This document shows, piece by piece, positions 1 to 12,635 of a stretch of 64,000 nt of DNA. The notes under the pieces were generated by a model, which had not been told where the DNA came from, ran no database searches, and was given only the letters and a program-made list of their open reading frames with translations. The stretch covers positions 1,426,001 through 1,490,000 of the forward strand of contig NZ_CP015104.1 of assembly GCF_002214525.1 (NCBI RefSeq). Reading direction: 5' to 3'. Position 1 is the stretch's first letter. Every line of letters begins with the position of its first letter. The position numbers were made by a program, and so were the translations under genes. Source of the DNA: Thermococcus sp. P6 (lineage in GTDB: Archaea > Methanobacteriota_B > Thermococci > Thermococcales > Thermococcaceae).

Positions 1-174
1 GTCGTGTACCCGGCAGCTTACATACCTGTGATGGTCAAGGAAACCGGCGGAAAGGTGATCGAGGTGAACGTCAGGGAGAGCGGCATAACGCCCATAGCGG
101 ACGTCTTCCTCCGCTGTCCGGCCGAAGAGGCGATGAAGAAGCTGGTGGAAAGGGTACGGAGGATGGTGGGATGA
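1..174 (+). CDS. NAD-dependent protein deacetylase (Sir2 family), C-terminal fragment
   Basis: Only the last 57 residues are in the window; the gene starts upstream. The frame opens with [20 protein letters not shown], which matches the C-terminal part of the sirtuin Rossmann fold, where the V-x-P-A segment contributes to NAD binding. Sirtuins remove acyl groups from lysines and consume NAD; in archaea a known substrate is the chromatin protein Alba. The stop overlaps the start of the next gene (ATGA at 171-174), so the two are probably translated together. Identification rests on this short tail. Confidence 0.8.
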   Translation, partial: VVYPAAYIPVMVKETGGKVIEVNVRESGITPIADVFLRCPAEEAMKKLVERVRRMVG

Positions 175-584
175 GCTCGAAGGTTTTGATAATCGGTTTT
201 AATTCCAGAGAGGTCGAAAAACTCAGGGAAGCCATCGACGTTCCGGTCTTTGAGGTTCCAGAGTACTGCGGGGACTGGGTCGTCAGGGACGTGGTTGAAA
301 GGGCGGAGGAGCTTCGCGGTTCCGGCGACTGGCACGAGAGGAAGTTCGTGATAATGCATGAACTCGAAAACGAAGCCCTGAAGGATGTTATCGGCTCCGT
401 CCGGTCCCTGAACCTTGGGGACGTCATATTCGCCGCAACGACCGAGAACTCGCTCACCTTCAGGCTTAAGGACCTCCTCGAGGAGCTGATGGAAGAGCAC
501 GAGTACTTCAGGGCCCTGCGGTGGGCAAGAAGGGAAGCGAGGAAGGGAAAGGGCCCGTTCCTTGACATCGACAGGGTTAAATAA
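171..584 (+). CDS. DUF3783-like protein
   Basis: 137 residues, no signal peptide or membrane segment. The N-terminus forms a beta-alpha start ([19 protein letters not shown]) and the middle holds a short hydrophobic strand ([13 protein letters not shown]); this resembles the small DUF3783 family of archaea and bacteria. Function is unknown. The C-terminal third is a charged helix rich in Arg and Glu. It overlaps the sirtuin stop by 4 bases and is followed 30 bases later by the HAD phosphatase, so it is likely in one transcription unit with both. The DUF label is from memory and is tentative. Confidence 0.65.
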   Translation: MSSKVLIIGFNSREVEKLREAIDVPVFEVPEYCGDWVVRDVVERAEELRGSGDWHERKFVIMHELENEALKDVIGSVRSLNLGDVIFAATTENSLTFRLKDLLEELMEEHEYFRALRWARREARKGKGPFLDIDRVK

Positions 585-614
585 ACAAACGGAGAATACA
601 AAAAGGGTGAGTGG

Positions 615-1343
615 ATGATAAAGGTGGTTTTCTTCGACCTCGACGATACGCTCGTCGACACCAGCCGGCTGGCGGAGATGGCCAGACGGAACGCCGTGGA
701 GAACATGATCCGCCACGGTCTTCCCGTTGACTTCGACACCGCCTACGGGGAACTCCTTGAGCTCATAAACGAGTACGGGAGTAACTTCGGCAGGCATTTC
801 GACTACCTTCTCCGGAGACTTGACCTTCCGAGCGATCCGCGATGGGTTGCGGCGGGGGTGGTTGCCTACCACAACACGAAGTTCGCCTACCTGAAGAGCG
901 TCCGTGGGGCGAGAAGGCTTCTCCTCGAGCTCAAAAAATCCGGCTATCGACTCGGCATAATCACGGACGGTAACCCCGTGAAGCAGTGGGAGAAGCTCAT
1001 CCGCCTCGAGCTCGATGATTACTTCGACGGCGTCTTCATCTCCGATTACCTTGGGGTCAAGAAGCCCCACGCCAAGATATTCCATAAGGCCCTCAGGAGC
1101 ATGGGCGTCAAACCGGAGGAGGCCGTTATGGTTGGCGATCGGCTCTATTCCGATATCTACGGCGCGAAGGAGGTAGGTATGAAAACCGTGTGGTTCAGGT
1201 ACGGCAAGTACGCCGACAGGGAGCTGGAGTATCTGGATTACGCCGACTTTACAACCGGGAAACTCGAGGATGTCCTCGATATAGTGAGGGGGCTGAACCT
1301 TGAGGATGAAGAGCGTTCAGATAAGGAAGTTCCTTCTGATTGA
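615..1343 (+). CDS. HAD-family phosphatase (TIGR02253 / PH1421-like)
   Basis: 242 residues with all four HAD motifs: FFDLDDTL near residues 6-13 (nucleophile Asp), ITDGN near 117, Lys in VKKPHAKIF near 151, and [10 protein letters not shown] near 173. An alpha-helical cap lies between motifs 1 and 2. Thermococcal proteins of this group are Mg-dependent phosphatases; the Pyrococcus PH1421 relative has been described as a glyceraldehyde-3-phosphate phosphatase, but the substrate here is inferred only. A weak ribosome site (AAAAGGGTGA) precedes the ATG. The 3' end overlaps the ASCH gene by about 38 bases. Confidence 0.87.
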   Translation: MIKVVFFDLDDTLVDTSRLAEMARRNAVENMIRHGLPVDFDTAYGELLELINEYGSNFGRHFDYLLRRLDLPSDPRWVAAGVVAYHNTKFAYLKSVRGARRLLLELKKSGYRLGIITDGNPVKQWEKLIRLELDDYFDGVFISDYLGVKKPHAKIFHKALRSMGVKPEEAVMVGDRLYSDIYGAKEVGMKTVWFRYGKYADRELEYLDYADFTTGKLEDVLDIVRGLNLEDEERSDKEVPSD

Positions 1344-1881
1344 CTCCGCCTACAAATCGAGGATACTGCGAGGGGATAAGGTCACCACGATACGCTACGG
1401 GAACTACGAGGCGGAACCCGGGAGCGAGGTTTACCTCGTCCTAACGCCGAGCGATACCGCGGTGGCGAAGATCAGGATAACAGGCATCGAAAGGAAAAAG
1501 GTTCGAGAATTGACCGATAGGGATGCAAAACTCGACGGTTTCCGGGACGTCAGGGAGCTTCTGGGGGAGCTCAACAGGATATACGGCGAGCTCTACGGGG
1601 ACGATGAGGTTACCGTCATAAGCTTCGAGGTGACGAAGCGTTTTAAAGACGGGATCCCCCTGAAGTGGCTCAAGGGGCTGAACTACAGGGAGCCGGAGGA
1701 GATAGCGAGGCTCTACCTCGAAAATCAGGAAAGGCTGAACCTGAACCGCGGGACGGACTTTATCATGAGGAGGATCTACAACGAGGGCCTCGGAAGGGCC
1801 GTGAGGACCTTCGGACCGAAGAGGGTTCGGGAGGCTCTGCTCAAAACTTACCACGCCCTCTACGGAGAGGGTATAATTTAG
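1306..1881 (+). CDS. ASCH domain protein
   Basis: 191 residues from the ATG at 1306; a TTG two codons upstream is also possible. Residues 1-100 fit an ASCH domain, a beta-barrel related to [30 protein letters not shown] carries the G-x-K-x-x-T-x-R signature. ASCH proteins are thought to bind RNA or modified nucleotides; some are N4-acetylcytidine amidohydrolases. The C-terminal part (residues 110-191) is helical and of unknown role. It overlaps the 3' end of the HAD gene and ends 36 bases before the PAP2 gene, so it is probably cotranscribed with the HAD gene. Confidence 0.75.
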   Translation: MKSVQIRKFLLIDSAYKSRILRGDKVTTIRYGNYEAEPGSEVYLVLTPSDTAVAKIRITGIERKKVRELTDRDAKLDGFRDVRELLGELNRIYGELYGDDEVTVISFEVTKRFKDGIPLKWLKGLNYREPEEIARLYLENQERLNLNRGTDFIMRRIYNEGLGRAVRTFGPKRVREALLKTYHALYGEGII

Positions 1882-1917
1882 GGAAACTTTTATCTATCCC
1901 CCCGTGTTTCCCTTCCC

Positions 1918-2562
1918 ATGCCTCCGGAAGGAAAGAAGCTCCAGCTACTCACCCTCGCGCTCGTTATACTGCTCGTGGCTCAGGTTCTGGGATGGCTCGA
2001 GAGCGTAAACGCTTACATCTACGCCCGCACTCCCTCCGTTAACCCTACGCTGATAGGTCTCATAACGAACTCCGCCGGTTTTTGGGCTTCGGTGATTTAC
2101 GTTCTTCTCTTCCTTCTGTGGGATCTGAAGGGGGGTAAGCTCAGGCCCTCCACCCTGAGCTTCGTCCTCTCGATTCCCATCGGCATGGTGATGGTTGGTC
2201 TGCTGAAGGTCCTGACGGGTGTTCCACGACCCGGAGGGACCGGGGTTCACTGGAGCCTCCTCGGATCACTGAGGAACGCCGATTACTTCGCTTTTCCTTC
2301 GGGGCATACCACGAGGGCCTCGATTCTGGCCTCTTTCCTGAGCGAGCGCTTCCCCGGATACAAAGCCCTGTGGTGGGGTTACGCCATATTAATCGCCCTC
2401 TCAAGGCTGTTCCTTCACGTTCACTGGTTGAGCGACGTTCTCTTCGGCCTGCTCCTCGGCCCGTGGGTTTTTATGCTGGTGGAGTGTACCCAGAAGTCGT
2501 GGCTCCCGCTCTATAGGGCCATCATCAAAAAGCTCGGACTGGGGGTGCTCGACGTTGAATGA
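1918..2562 (+). CDS. PAP2-superfamily membrane phosphatase
   Basis: 214 residues with about five to six membrane helices. All three PAP2 motifs are present: K97-LTGVP-RP near 104, PSGH at 127-130, and SR..H..D at 162-173 (SRLFLHVHWLSD). The family removes phosphate from lipid phosphates or polyprenyl pyrophosphates on the membrane face. In an archaeon with N-glycosylation a dolichyl (pyro)phosphate phosphatase role is plausible but not shown. A TATA-like AAACTTTTATC lies about 30 bases upstream. It overlaps the next gene by 8 bases. Confidence 0.87.
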   Translation: MPPEGKKLQLLTLALVILLVAQVLGWLESVNAYIYARTPSVNPTLIGLITNSAGFWASVIYVLLFLLWDLKGGKLRPSTLSFVLSIPIGMVMVGLLKVLTGVPRPGGTGVHWSLLGSLRNADYFAFPSGHTTRASILASFLSERFPGYKALWWGYAILIALSRLFLHVHWLSDVLFGLLLGPWVFMLVECTQKSWLPLYRAIIKKLGLGVLDVE

Positions 2563-3016
2563 TCTCCTTCAGGTTTTCCTCCTATCGCTGGTTCCCACCT
2601 TTGAAGGTCGATACGCCATCGTTTACGGTATTGGAAGGGGCTATCCAGTATGGTCAACCCTGTTGGTGGCTTCCCTCGGCGTTCTGCTCCTTTCACTCCT
2701 CCTCCCAGCAGTATTGCCCTACATAGACAGGCTCATGCTCTGGCTCGAGGGGACGCCCCTTGGGAAGGTTGCTACTCTCTACATCTACTACGTCAACAGG
2801 GTTAGGAAAAAGGCCCACCCCTACGTGGAGAAATGGGGCTTTCTCGGGCTCCTCCTCTTCGTCGCCGTTCCCCTCCCCGGAACCGGGGTCTGGACCGGAG
2901 CTCTGGCCGCTTACATCCTCGCCATCGAGATGAGGAAAACGGTTCCGGCGCTGATCCTCGGGGGACTGCTCAGCATGATGATAACCCTCCTCCCGGCGCT
3001 GGGACTGTTCGGGTGA
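2555..3016 (+). CDS. Small multidrug export family membrane protein (COG2426)
   Basis: 153 residues, with four hydrophobic segments and the family core LVPTFEGRYAIVYGIG near residues 12-27 and VPLPGTGVWTGALAA near residues 105-119. The start is a TTG at 2555, preceded by GGGGGTG at good spacing; no ATG in this frame gives the N-terminal helix. It overlaps the PAP2 gene by 8 bases, so translation is probably coupled. The family name comes from one early resistance phenotype; the transported substrate is unknown. Confidence 0.8.
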   Translation: MNDLLQVFLLSLVPTFEGRYAIVYGIGRGYPVWSTLLVASLGVLLLSLLLPAVLPYIDRLMLWLEGTPLGKVATLYIYYVNRVRKKAHPYVEKWGFLGLLLFVAVPLPGTGVWTGALAAYILAIEMRKTVPALILGGLLSMMITLLPALGLFG

Positions 3017-3058
3017 TCGGAAGGGGTTGGGGGACGTTGTTCGTCACAATGCTGAAGG

Positions 3059-3068
3059 TTTATATAAC
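3059..3068 (+). promoter_or_regulatory. TATA box of the HD phosphohydrolase gene
   Basis: TTTATATAAC sits 31-40 bases before the ATG at 3099, with GGTGGT just before the start. Its position inside the longest open frame (which opens near 3027) argues against an upstream start. Confidence 0.65.
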
Positions 3069-3098
3069 CCCTCCTTCAAAATTCCAGCGGTGGTGGTT

Positions 3099-4349
3099 AT
3101 GGATGGGAAGATCATTCACGACGGAGTTCACGGTAGTATGAAGATCACGGGGCTTATCCTCGACCTCGTTAAAACCCCGGAGTTCCAGAGGCTGAGGAAC
3201 ATAAAACAGCTCGGGCTGGCTTACCTCGTCTATCCCGGTGCGAACCACAGCCGTTTCGAGCACTCCCTCGGGGCGTGGCACCTCGCCAGAAGGCTCTCTC
3301 AGGAGGTCGGACTTGAGGAGAACGAAAGCATGCTCCTGCAGGTGGGAGCGCTCCTCCACGACATAGGACATGGCCCCTTCAGCCATACCTTCGAGACCAT
3401 ATACCGGCACTACGTAAAGGAGCGCGACCACATGCGCCTCGGTCGGGAAATGATACTCGGGAAGACGAACATCACCGAGAGCGAGAACGGGGGAAGGATA
3501 CCCGAGATAATAGAAAGCTACGGTTACGACTTCTCGCCGGGGGACGTTGCCGATCTTATCCTCGGAAAGCACGAGAAAGGCTACCTCGGCAGCATGCTGC
3601 ACGGGGATGTGGACGTTGACCAGCTGGACTACCTCGTGAGGGATGCCCACTACACGGGCGTTGCCCACGGAATAATAGACCTCGAGAGGCTCATGAAGGT
3701 TCTCAGGGTATATAAGAATGAGCTCGTTGTGGATGAGAAGGGAGTGGAGGCCGTTGAGGGTATGATGGTGGCGCGCTCTCTGATGTACTCGAGGGTTTAC
3801 TTCCACCACACCGTTAAGATAGCCGAGGGCATGCTGACCCGTGCCCTTGAATTCGCCCTTGAGGAGGGCCACCTATGGGACTTCTGGCGCATGACGGACT
3901 GCAGGGTTCTCGTGGAGCTCGAGGATCTCGAGGGCCTCCCCTCGGAGATGGTGAAACGGATCAAGTACCGCGAGCTTTACAAGGCTGCGGTTCTGGCCGG
4001 GGCGGATGAGCTGACGGGAGAGGAGAAGAGGGAGCTCCTGATAGCGTATAGGAACGTTGAGCGCAGGCGTGAGATCGAGAGGAACCTCGCGGATGCGGTG
4101 GGGGCAAGGGAGGGGGAGGTTATCCTTGAGTTCAGCACGGCAGACCTAATGCTCAGCGAGCCGAGGCTCAAGGCAGCGGAAATAAACGTCCTTCTGGGCA
4201 ACGGGGAATTAAAGCCCCTGAGAAAGGTTACACCCCTGGCGAACGCCCTCAAACGGCGCCAGACACCGCGGTGGGCGATCCTCATAGCGTCTCCCGAAAG
4301 GTACGCCCGGAAGTTGCGGGAGGTATGGAGGCGGGTCCTCTTCAGGTGA
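3099..4349 (+). CDS. HD-domain phosphohydrolase (SAMHD1/dNTPase-like)
   Basis: 416 residues. The HD metal site is visible as H50 (GANHSRFEHS), H87-D88 (LLHDIGHGPFSH) and a later Asp in VDVDQLDYLVRDA near residue 177. The layout, with the R-x-x-x-I-x-Q-L-G motif at residues 31-39, matches COG1078, which includes dNTP triphosphohydrolases and SAMHD1-type proteins. A role in nucleotide pool control or phosphate ester hydrolysis is inferred. The start was chosen because a TATA box lies at 3059 and GGTGGT precedes the ATG. The last 8 bases overlap the convergent regulator gene. Confidence 0.85.
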   Translation: MDGKIIHDGVHGSMKITGLILDLVKTPEFQRLRNIKQLGLAYLVYPGANHSRFEHSLGAWHLARRLSQEVGLEENESMLLQVGALLHDIGHGPFSHTFETIYRHYVKERDHMRLGREMILGKTNITESENGGRIPEIIESYGYDFSPGDVADLILGKHEKGYLGSMLHGDVDVDQLDYLVRDAHYTGVAHGIIDLERLMKVLRVYKNELVVDEKGVEAVEGMMVARSLMYSRVYFHHTVKIAEGMLTRALEFALEEGHLWDFWRMTDCRVLVELEDLEGLPSEMVKRIKYRELYKAAVLAGADELTGEEKRELLIAYRNVERRREIERNLADAVGAREGEVILEFSTADLMLSEPRLKAAEINVLLGNGELKPLRKVTPLANALKRRQTPRWAILIASPERYARKLREVWRRVLFR

Positions 4350-5301
4350 AGAGCCCCTTCTTTATCTCCTTCTTGAGTTCCTCTATCATCTCCACGAGCT
4401 CGTCGGCGTCCTTTATCTCCTTCAGGCGGTCCTTGGGTATCAGGGGGACCTCCCCGATCACGTCGGTCCTCGTTTTCTCCAGTATGAAAACACCGTCGCT
4501 GTTGATAACCCTGCTCACCTCTGCGACCATCTCGGCCCTTCTGACCGTTGAGCGGGTCTTCCTCTCGTCTATGCCCGTGAGGATTTTGAGGTCGTCCTCC
4601 TTCGATACCGCGTTGAAGGGTGCCCTCCTGACCTTCATAACGCCGAGACCGAGGGCCTTCAGGCGCTTGAATACCTCCCTTTCGAGGGGACTCTCGGGGC
4701 TTACGTTGATGTTCGCCTTAACCGAGGAGTGGAGAACGTCTATGGGTTCGGCGAGAGGCTCGTTGAAGATGTCCTCCAACCTGAGCGCAACCTCAAGGGA
4801 AACCGCTTGATTGCCCCGTTCGTAGTTTATCAGGCTCTTCCTCGAAACGCCGAGAAGACGGGCGAGTTCGTTTATGGAATAACCGTGTTCCTCCCTCAGC
4901 TTCCTCAGAAGTTCACCGTTTATGCGGACGTAGAAACCCCCGCGCTCCGCGAATATGGCCGGAAGCTCGTTCTCGACGAGGATGTCGTAGAGCGTCTCGG
5001 GCCTCAGCGCGTAGATATCGAACCTCTCGTAAACGACCCCCTCCTCAAGTTCGGCGTTCTTCGCCTTCAAGCCCACTATGAGCGGCGAGGCATTAAAGAA
5101 CCCGGATAGCCGCTTGAGGTCTTCTGCCTGCTCCCTGGTGACGGTATCAACGTTGGTTACCACCTTTAGGAAGAGCAGGAGGAATAACCTGCTCGCCACT
5201 ATGTCGAAGCACGAACTCCTGAGGTCCATCCGCGCCGTTTTGTATCCCGTGCCCCTGAGTATGGCCTCGACCGTTCTGATGAGTTTTTGCCTGTCCATCA
5301 T
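4342..5301 (-). CDS. Archaeal HTH transcriptional regulator (conserved euryarchaeal family)
   Basis: 319 residues. A Cro/C1-type helix-turn-helix is clear at residues 131-170 (LREEHGYSINELARLLGVSR, then LINYERG). The N-terminal 100 residues resemble a nuclease-like fold with a conserved Arg-Ser-Ser-Cys-Phe-Asp segment near residue 28; the C-terminal 120 residues are conserved in the family but without known function. These proteins are annotated as putative HTH-type regulators in Pyrococcus and Thermococcus; targets are unknown. The gene shares a short divergent promoter with the acetyltransferase, which it might regulate. Confidence 0.85.
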   Translation of the reverse strand: MMDRQKLIRTVEAILRGTGYKTARMDLRSSCFDIVASRLFLLLFLKVVTNVDTVTREQAEDLKRLSGFFNASPLIVGLKAKNAELEEGVVYERFDIYALRPETLYDILVENELPAIFAERGGFYVRINGELLRKLREEHGYSINELARLLGVSRKSLINYERGNQAVSLEVALRLEDIFNEPLAEPIDVLHSSVKANINVSPESPLEREVFKRLKALGLGVMKVRRAPFNAVSKEDDLKILTGIDERKTRSTVRRAEMVAEVSRVINSDGVFILEKTRTDVIGEVPLIPKDRLKEIKDADELVEMIEELKKEIKKGLFT

Positions 5302-5302
5302 T

Positions 5303-5332
5303 CTTAAATATACGAGGACCTTAATAAATTTA
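5303..5332. promoter_or_regulatory. Overlapping divergent promoters
   Basis: The 41 bases between the regulator and the GNAT gene contain two AT-rich boxes. AAATTTATTAAGG read on the minus strand (5318-5330) is about 25 bases from the regulator ATG, implying a nearly leaderless message. TTAAATATA on the plus strand (near 5305-5313) is about 30 bases from the GNAT ATG. The two polymerases cannot occupy this site together. Confidence 0.5.
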
Positions 5333-5342
5333 AGGTGTTCCC

Positions 5343-5885
5343 ATGAGGCCGGTGGTTCTCAGGGGCGATCTCGTTTCACTCGGAACCCTCCTCAAGGAGG
5401 ATCTAAGGCTGGTGTGGGAGTGGTACGGCAGCGGTGAGGTCAGGAGGTACCTCTCCCATCCCGAGGAGATGCTTTTCTACGAGGACGAACTCGGGTGGTA
5501 TGAGGCCCTCAGAAGGGAGAAGGATAAAGAGCGGGTCTTCACGATAATTGAGAACTCCTCACGCTCCCCGGTTGGGTTGATAGGCCTCCATAATATCGAT
5601 TACCGCAACGGAAGGGCGGAGATTGGCTACTTCCTCGCCAGAGAGAGCTGGGGACACGGGTACGCCAGTGAAGCTGTTAAACTCGCCCTCGAGTACTCCT
5701 TCGAGTGGCTCAACCTTCGAAAGGTCTACGCACACGTCTTCGAGCCCAACGTCGCTTCAATACGCGTGCTGGAAAAGAACGGCTTCACACTGGCCGGACG
5801 ATGGAGGAAGCACCAGTACGTCCCGGGTGAGGGCTTCGTTGACGTGCTCTGCTACGAGAGGTTCCGGGATGACGGCTCCGGTTGA
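5343..5885 (+). CDS. GNAT N-acetyltransferase (RimJ/RimL type)
   Basis: 180 residues. The acetyl-CoA binding loop is seen as ARESWGHGYASEAVKLAL near residues 99-116 (R/Q-x-x-G-x-G/A variant), followed by the beta-strand and helix LNLRKVYAHVFEPNVASIRV-LEKNGF near residues 125-150, typical of COG1670. The family acetylates protein N-termini or small amines such as polyamines; the substrate cannot be read from sequence. It stands alone on the plus strand between the divergent regulator and tiaS. Confidence 0.85.
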   Translation: MRPVVLRGDLVSLGTLLKEDLRLVWEWYGSGEVRRYLSHPEEMLFYEDELGWYEALRREKDKERVFTIIENSSRSPVGLIGLHNIDYRNGRAEIGYFLARESWGHGYASEAVKLALEYSFEWLNLRKVYAHVFEPNVASIRVLEKNGFTLAGRWRKHQYVPGEGFVDVLCYERFRDDGSG

Positions 5886-5915
5886 TTTTTAAAGCCCCCT
5901 TCGTCTCTTTCATCG

Positions 5916-9149
<3,234 letters not shown>

Positions 9150-9153
<4 letters not shown>

Positions 9154-10022
9154 AAGTAGATTCCCATTTCCTCGGCTATCTTTCTGAGCCTCTCTATCCT
9201 CGCTTCCGTCGGCGGGTGCGTGGAGAACAGGCTGGCGAGGCTCATTCCCCTGAAGGGGTTGATTATGAACATGTGCGCAGTAGCGGGATTGCCCTCCCTC
9301 ATGGGTCTGTATCTGACTGCATTCTCGATCTTCATTAAGGCACTGGCCAGGGCATGGGGCTTGCCGCTGATTCTGGCGCCCCCCTCGTCCGCCAGAAACT
9401 CCCTCGACCTGCTCACGGCGGCCTGTATTAGCATTGCCGCTATGGGGGCGAGGATGGCCACGAGGATGGCGGTTAGCACGTTGGAGGAATCGTCCCGGTC
9501 CCCCCCGAAGCCTCCAAATATGGCTATCCATCGGGCCCAGTAGGCCAGCTGGACTATCGCGCCCGCCATGGCTGCGGCGAAGGTTCCTATGAGCATATCG
9601 CGGTTCTTTATGTGGGTCAGCTCGTGGCCTATCACCCCTTCGAGCTCGTCCCTGTTGAGGAGTCTTAGAAGCCCCGTGGTGACTGCAACAACCGAATGCT
9701 TTGGATCCCGGCCGGTTGCGAAGGCGTTGGGCGTCTCGGTTGGAATTATGGCAACCTTCGGAACCGGCAGGCCCGCGTTCCCCGCGAGCTTTCTGACCAC
9801 CGCGTAGAGTTCCGGTGCTTCGTGTTCATCCACCACCCTTGCCCGGTACCAGCCGAGGACGATCCTGTCGCTGTACCAGTAGGTGATGAAGTTAAAGACC
9901 AGTGAGAAGATGAACATCAAAAATGCCACGTTCGGCCCGCCGAAGAGGTAGCCTATGGCCATCAGCAGACCCGTTAGCAGGGCCATCAACAGGCCGGTTC
10001 TCAACCACATAACCAGACTCAC
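9150..10022 (-). CDS. htpX: HtpX family membrane zinc metalloprotease
   Basis: 290 residues from GTG at 10022. HtpX degrades damaged membrane proteins. Two N-terminal membrane helices (about 8-28 and 32-50), HEXXH at 133-137 ([11 protein letters not shown]) and the downstream [12 protein letters not shown] with the third zinc ligand are all present; further hydrophobic segments lie near 145-170 and 178-200. An ATG five codons upstream (10037) exists, but GGAGGGTGA lies between the two at ideal distance from the GTG, and GGTTTATGAC near 10056 would start transcription near 10035. Known family members start at the same point. Confidence 0.92.
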
Positions 10023-10102
10023 ACTCTCACCCTCCATTTCATCCCTCAGAAGAACAGGTCATAAACCTTACGGGTAAAGGAGGTAAAAAAGGTTGAAGGG
10101 CA

Positions 10103-11764
10103 TCACATTCCCATGTCCATGCCGCCCATTCCACCCATTCCGCCGGGGGTTCCCTGAGAGCCGCCCTCCGGCTTGCTCACCTTGGCCGCTATTACGTCGT
10201 CGATTCTGAGTATCATTATTGCTGCTTCGCTGGCGCTCTTGATGGCCTGCTTGGGGACTCTAAGGGGTGTTATGACGCCGCGCTCCATCATGTCGGCCGG
10301 CTCGCCCTCGAACACGTCAATGCCAACGTTCGGCCCCTTCTCCTTGTGCTCGCTCACCACCTTAACGAGCACTTCTATCGGATCCAACCCAGCGTTCTCC
10401 GCCAGCGTCTTCGGAATAACCTTGATTGCTTCCGCAAAGGCTTCGATGGCGAGGGCCTCCTTGCCGCCGACTTCCTTCGCGTACTCGTCGAGTCTAATGG
10501 CGAGCTCAATCTCGCTCGCACCGCCCGCTGGGAGGATAGCACCGTCCTCCATGACGTCCTTCGTAACCTTTATAGCATCCTCGAGGGCCCTCTCAACCTC
10601 GTCAATAACGTGCTCCGTTCCGCCCCTGATGAGTATGGTGACGGCCTTCGGGTTCTTGCAGCCCTCAACGAAGATCATGTTTTCTCCCGCAACCTTGCGC
10701 TCTTCGACAAGCTCGGCCTCACCGAGGTCGTCACTGGTGAGGTCGCGGACGTTCGTCACTATCTTGGCCCCAGTTGCCTTGGCGAGCTTCTCCATGTCGC
10801 TCTTCTTAACGCGCCTCACTGCAAGGATGCCGTACTTGGCGAGGTAGTGCTGGGCGAGATCATCAATACCCTTCTGGACGAAAACAACGTTCGCCCCAGC
10901 ATCCTTAATCTTCTCAACCATCTCCCTCAGCATGCGCTCCTCCTGCTCAAGGAAGCTCGTGAGCTGATCCGGGTTGGTGATGTTTATCTTGGCGTCCGTC
11001 TCGGTCTTCTTGACCTCGAGAGCCTCGTTTATGAGGGCAATCCGGGCGTTCTCAACTCTCTTGGGCATCCTCGGGTGAACGCGCTCCTTGTCGATGACGA
11101 CGCCGCGGATGAGCTCGCTCTCCTCGACGCTCTCTCCTTCCTTCTTCTCGAGTTTGATGTTGTCGATGTCCACCTTGTAAGTTTCACCGTCCTTCTCGGC
11201 CACCTGCTTAACCGCCTCAACCGCGAGGTTTGCGAGGAGCTCCTTGTGGCTCTCGGCGTTCTTGCCGGTGATTGCGGTCATGGCTATGTTCTTCAGGGTT
11301 TTCTCGTCGTCGGGGGTTACCTTCTTGGCCATGTTGTCGAGTATTTCTTGGGCTTTCTCGGCGGCCATTGTGTAACCTTTGATGATTATGCTTGGGTGAA
11401 TGTTCTGGTCGAGGAGTTCTTCGGCTTTCTTCAAAAGTTCGCCGGCTATGACGACGGCTGTTGTGGTTCCGTCGCCGGCTTCTTTGTCCTGGGTTTTGGC
11501 GATTTCAACCATCATTTTTGCAGCCGGGTGCTGGATGTCCATTTCGTCGAGGATTGTGGCGCCGTCGTTGGTGATTACGATGTCTCCGAGGCTGTCTACG
11601 AGCATTTTGTCCATTCCTTTGGGTCCGAGGGTTGTTCTGACGGTTTCGGCTATTATTCTTGCCGCGAGGATGTTCAGCCTCTGGGCGTCCTTTCCAACGT
11701 ACCTCTGGGTCCCCTCAGGCAGAATAACAACCGGCTGTCCACCTTGTCCAACTAACTGAGCCAT
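10103..11764 (-). CDS. Thermosome (group II chaperonin) subunit
   Basis: 553 residues; forms the double-ring ATP-driven folding chamber of archaea. Seen: [12 protein letters not shown] near residue 44, ATP motif GDGTTT near residue 100, and the Gly/Met-rich tail [13 protein letters not shown]. That tail is like the heat-inducible CpkB type of T. kodakarensis rather than the acidic CpkA tail; a second subunit gene would lie elsewhere. GGAGGA is 8 bases before ATG, and a strong TATA box is at 11811. Codons 40-140 (11341-11640) use almost only AAA for Lys and GAA for Glu, unlike the rest, which uses AAG and GAG (see findings). Confidence 0.97.
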   Translation of the reverse strand: MAQLVGQGGQPVVILPEGTQRYVGKDAQRLNILAARIIAETVRTTLGPKGMDKMLVDSLGDIVITNDGATILDEMDIQHPAAKMMVEIAKTQDKEAGDGTTTAVVIAGELLKKAEELLDQNIHPSIIIKGYTMAAEKAQEILDNMAKKVTPDDEKTLKNIAMTAITGKNAESHKELLANLAVEAVKQVAEKDGETYKVDIDNIKLEKKEGESVEESELIRGVVIDKERVHPRMPKRVENARIALINEALEVKKTETDAKINITNPDQLTSFLEQEERMLREMVEKIKDAGANVVFVQKGIDDLAQHYLAKYGILAVRRVKKSDMEKLAKATGAKIVTNVRDLTSDDLGEAELVEERKVAGENMIFVEGCKNPKAVTILIRGGTEHVIDEVERALEDAIKVTKDVMEDGAILPAGGASEIELAIRLDEYAKEVGGKEALAIEAFAEAIKVIPKTLAENAGLDPIEVLVKVVSEHKEKGPNVGIDVFEGEPADMMERGVITPLRVPKQAIKSASEAAIMILRIDDVIAAKVSKPEGGSQGTPGGMGGMGGMDMGM

Positions 11765-11810
11765 CTTTCATTCCTCCTAAATCTTGTTTTCGGAATACCT
11801 ACGTTAGCGC

Positions 11811-11820
11811 TCTATAAAAA
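11811..11820 (-). promoter_or_regulatory. Thermosome gene promoter
   Basis: TTTTTATAGA on the minus strand with an A-rich BRE (CGAAAAAT) just upstream, and a ribosome site GGAGGA at 11772-11777. Predicted start of transcription is near 11788, giving a short leader. Heat-shock regulation by Phr is likely from what is known of the order, but I see only a partial Phr-like pattern. Confidence 0.65.
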
Positions 11821-11969
11821 TTTTTCGTTTAATTTGGCAAAAATACTGGCTAATTTAAAGCTAAAAATCAATATTTGGTGCTAATTCCTGTCGAAATATC
11901 AAAAGTTTAAGGAACTCCGGGAATAGGATTTTTAAATGAACAATTTCTACATCAGATTAAGGTGAGGGG

Positions 11970-12635
11970 ATGGAGCTGATAAAGCAGGGCGCCGAAGCCA
12001 GGATATATCTGGCCAGTTTTGAAGAGCTTTACTTCCCATTGGGCACAGAGAAGGTTATAATAAAGGACAGGATACGTAAAAGATACCGGATAAGAGAGAT
12101 AGATAAAAAGCTCAGGAAGGAAAGAACCGTTATGGAGGCCAGAATACTGCACAGGGCCAAGGAGTTTGGAGTCAGGGTTCCCCATGTTTATGAGATTGAT
12201 TTAAAAGACATGAAAATAGTGATGGAGTTTATTGAAGGCGAGAGGCTTAAGGAAGTTCTCGAAAAGGTCCCCATGGAAGACCGTTTAAAGCTCTGTCGTG
12301 AAATCGGAAGGCAGCTTGGAAAACTACACGAAGCCGGAATTGTACACGGCGATTTAACGACTTCAAACATGATTCTGAAAGGGGAGGATGTTTATTTCAT
12401 AGATTTTGGTCTTGCTGACTTTGACCCAACACTGGAGGCTCAGGGGGTTGATTTGCACCTTTTAAAGCGTGCTATGGAGAGCACCCACTACAGATGGTTC
12501 GATAAGGGGTTTGAGGCGGTACTTCAGGGCTATGCGGAGGTTAGAGGGGAGGAAAAAGCTGAAGCACTGAATGAAAAGATAGAGGAGATCGAGAGCAGGG
12601 GCAGATACGTAAGGGAGAGGAAATGGATGAAATAA
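11970..12635 (+). CDS. bud32: Bud32 kinase/ATPase of the KEOPS complex
   Basis: 221 residues, a minimal RIO/piD261-type kinase. Seen: GAEARIYLA loop (7-15), HGDLTTSNM catalytic loop (126-134), DFG (145-147) and the basic C-terminal tail YVRERKWMK needed in the family. Bud32 works with Kae1, Cgi121 and Pcc1 to make t6A37 in tRNAs that read ANN codons. In many methanogens it is fused to Kae1; here it is free, as in other Thermococcales. GGTGAGGGG precedes the ATG. The gene and its upstream region are visibly richer in A and T than the neighbours. Confidence 0.95.
   Translation: MELIKQGAEARIYLASFEELYFPLGTEKVIIKDRIRKRYRIREIDKKLRKERTVMEARILHRAKEFGVRVPHVYEIDLKDMKIVMEFIEGERLKEVLEKVPMEDRLKLCREIGRQLGKLHEAGIVHGDLTTSNMILKGEDVYFIDFGLADFDPTLEAQGVDLHLLKRAMESTHYRWFDKGFEAVLQGYAEVRGEEKAEALNEKIEEIESRGRYVRERKWMK

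Noticed and set aside
10346-11755. 469-codon open frame on the plus strand opposite the thermosome gene
   Set aside because: It mirrors the codon structure of the strongly conserved thermosome gene, gives a protein of no recognisable kind, and has no promoter or ribosome site.
11770-11822. Phr heat-shock regulator site in the thermosome promoter
   Set aside because: Only AACA and a partial TGGTAA-like AGGTAT are seen; the TTTA part is missing at the right distance, so it is not called.
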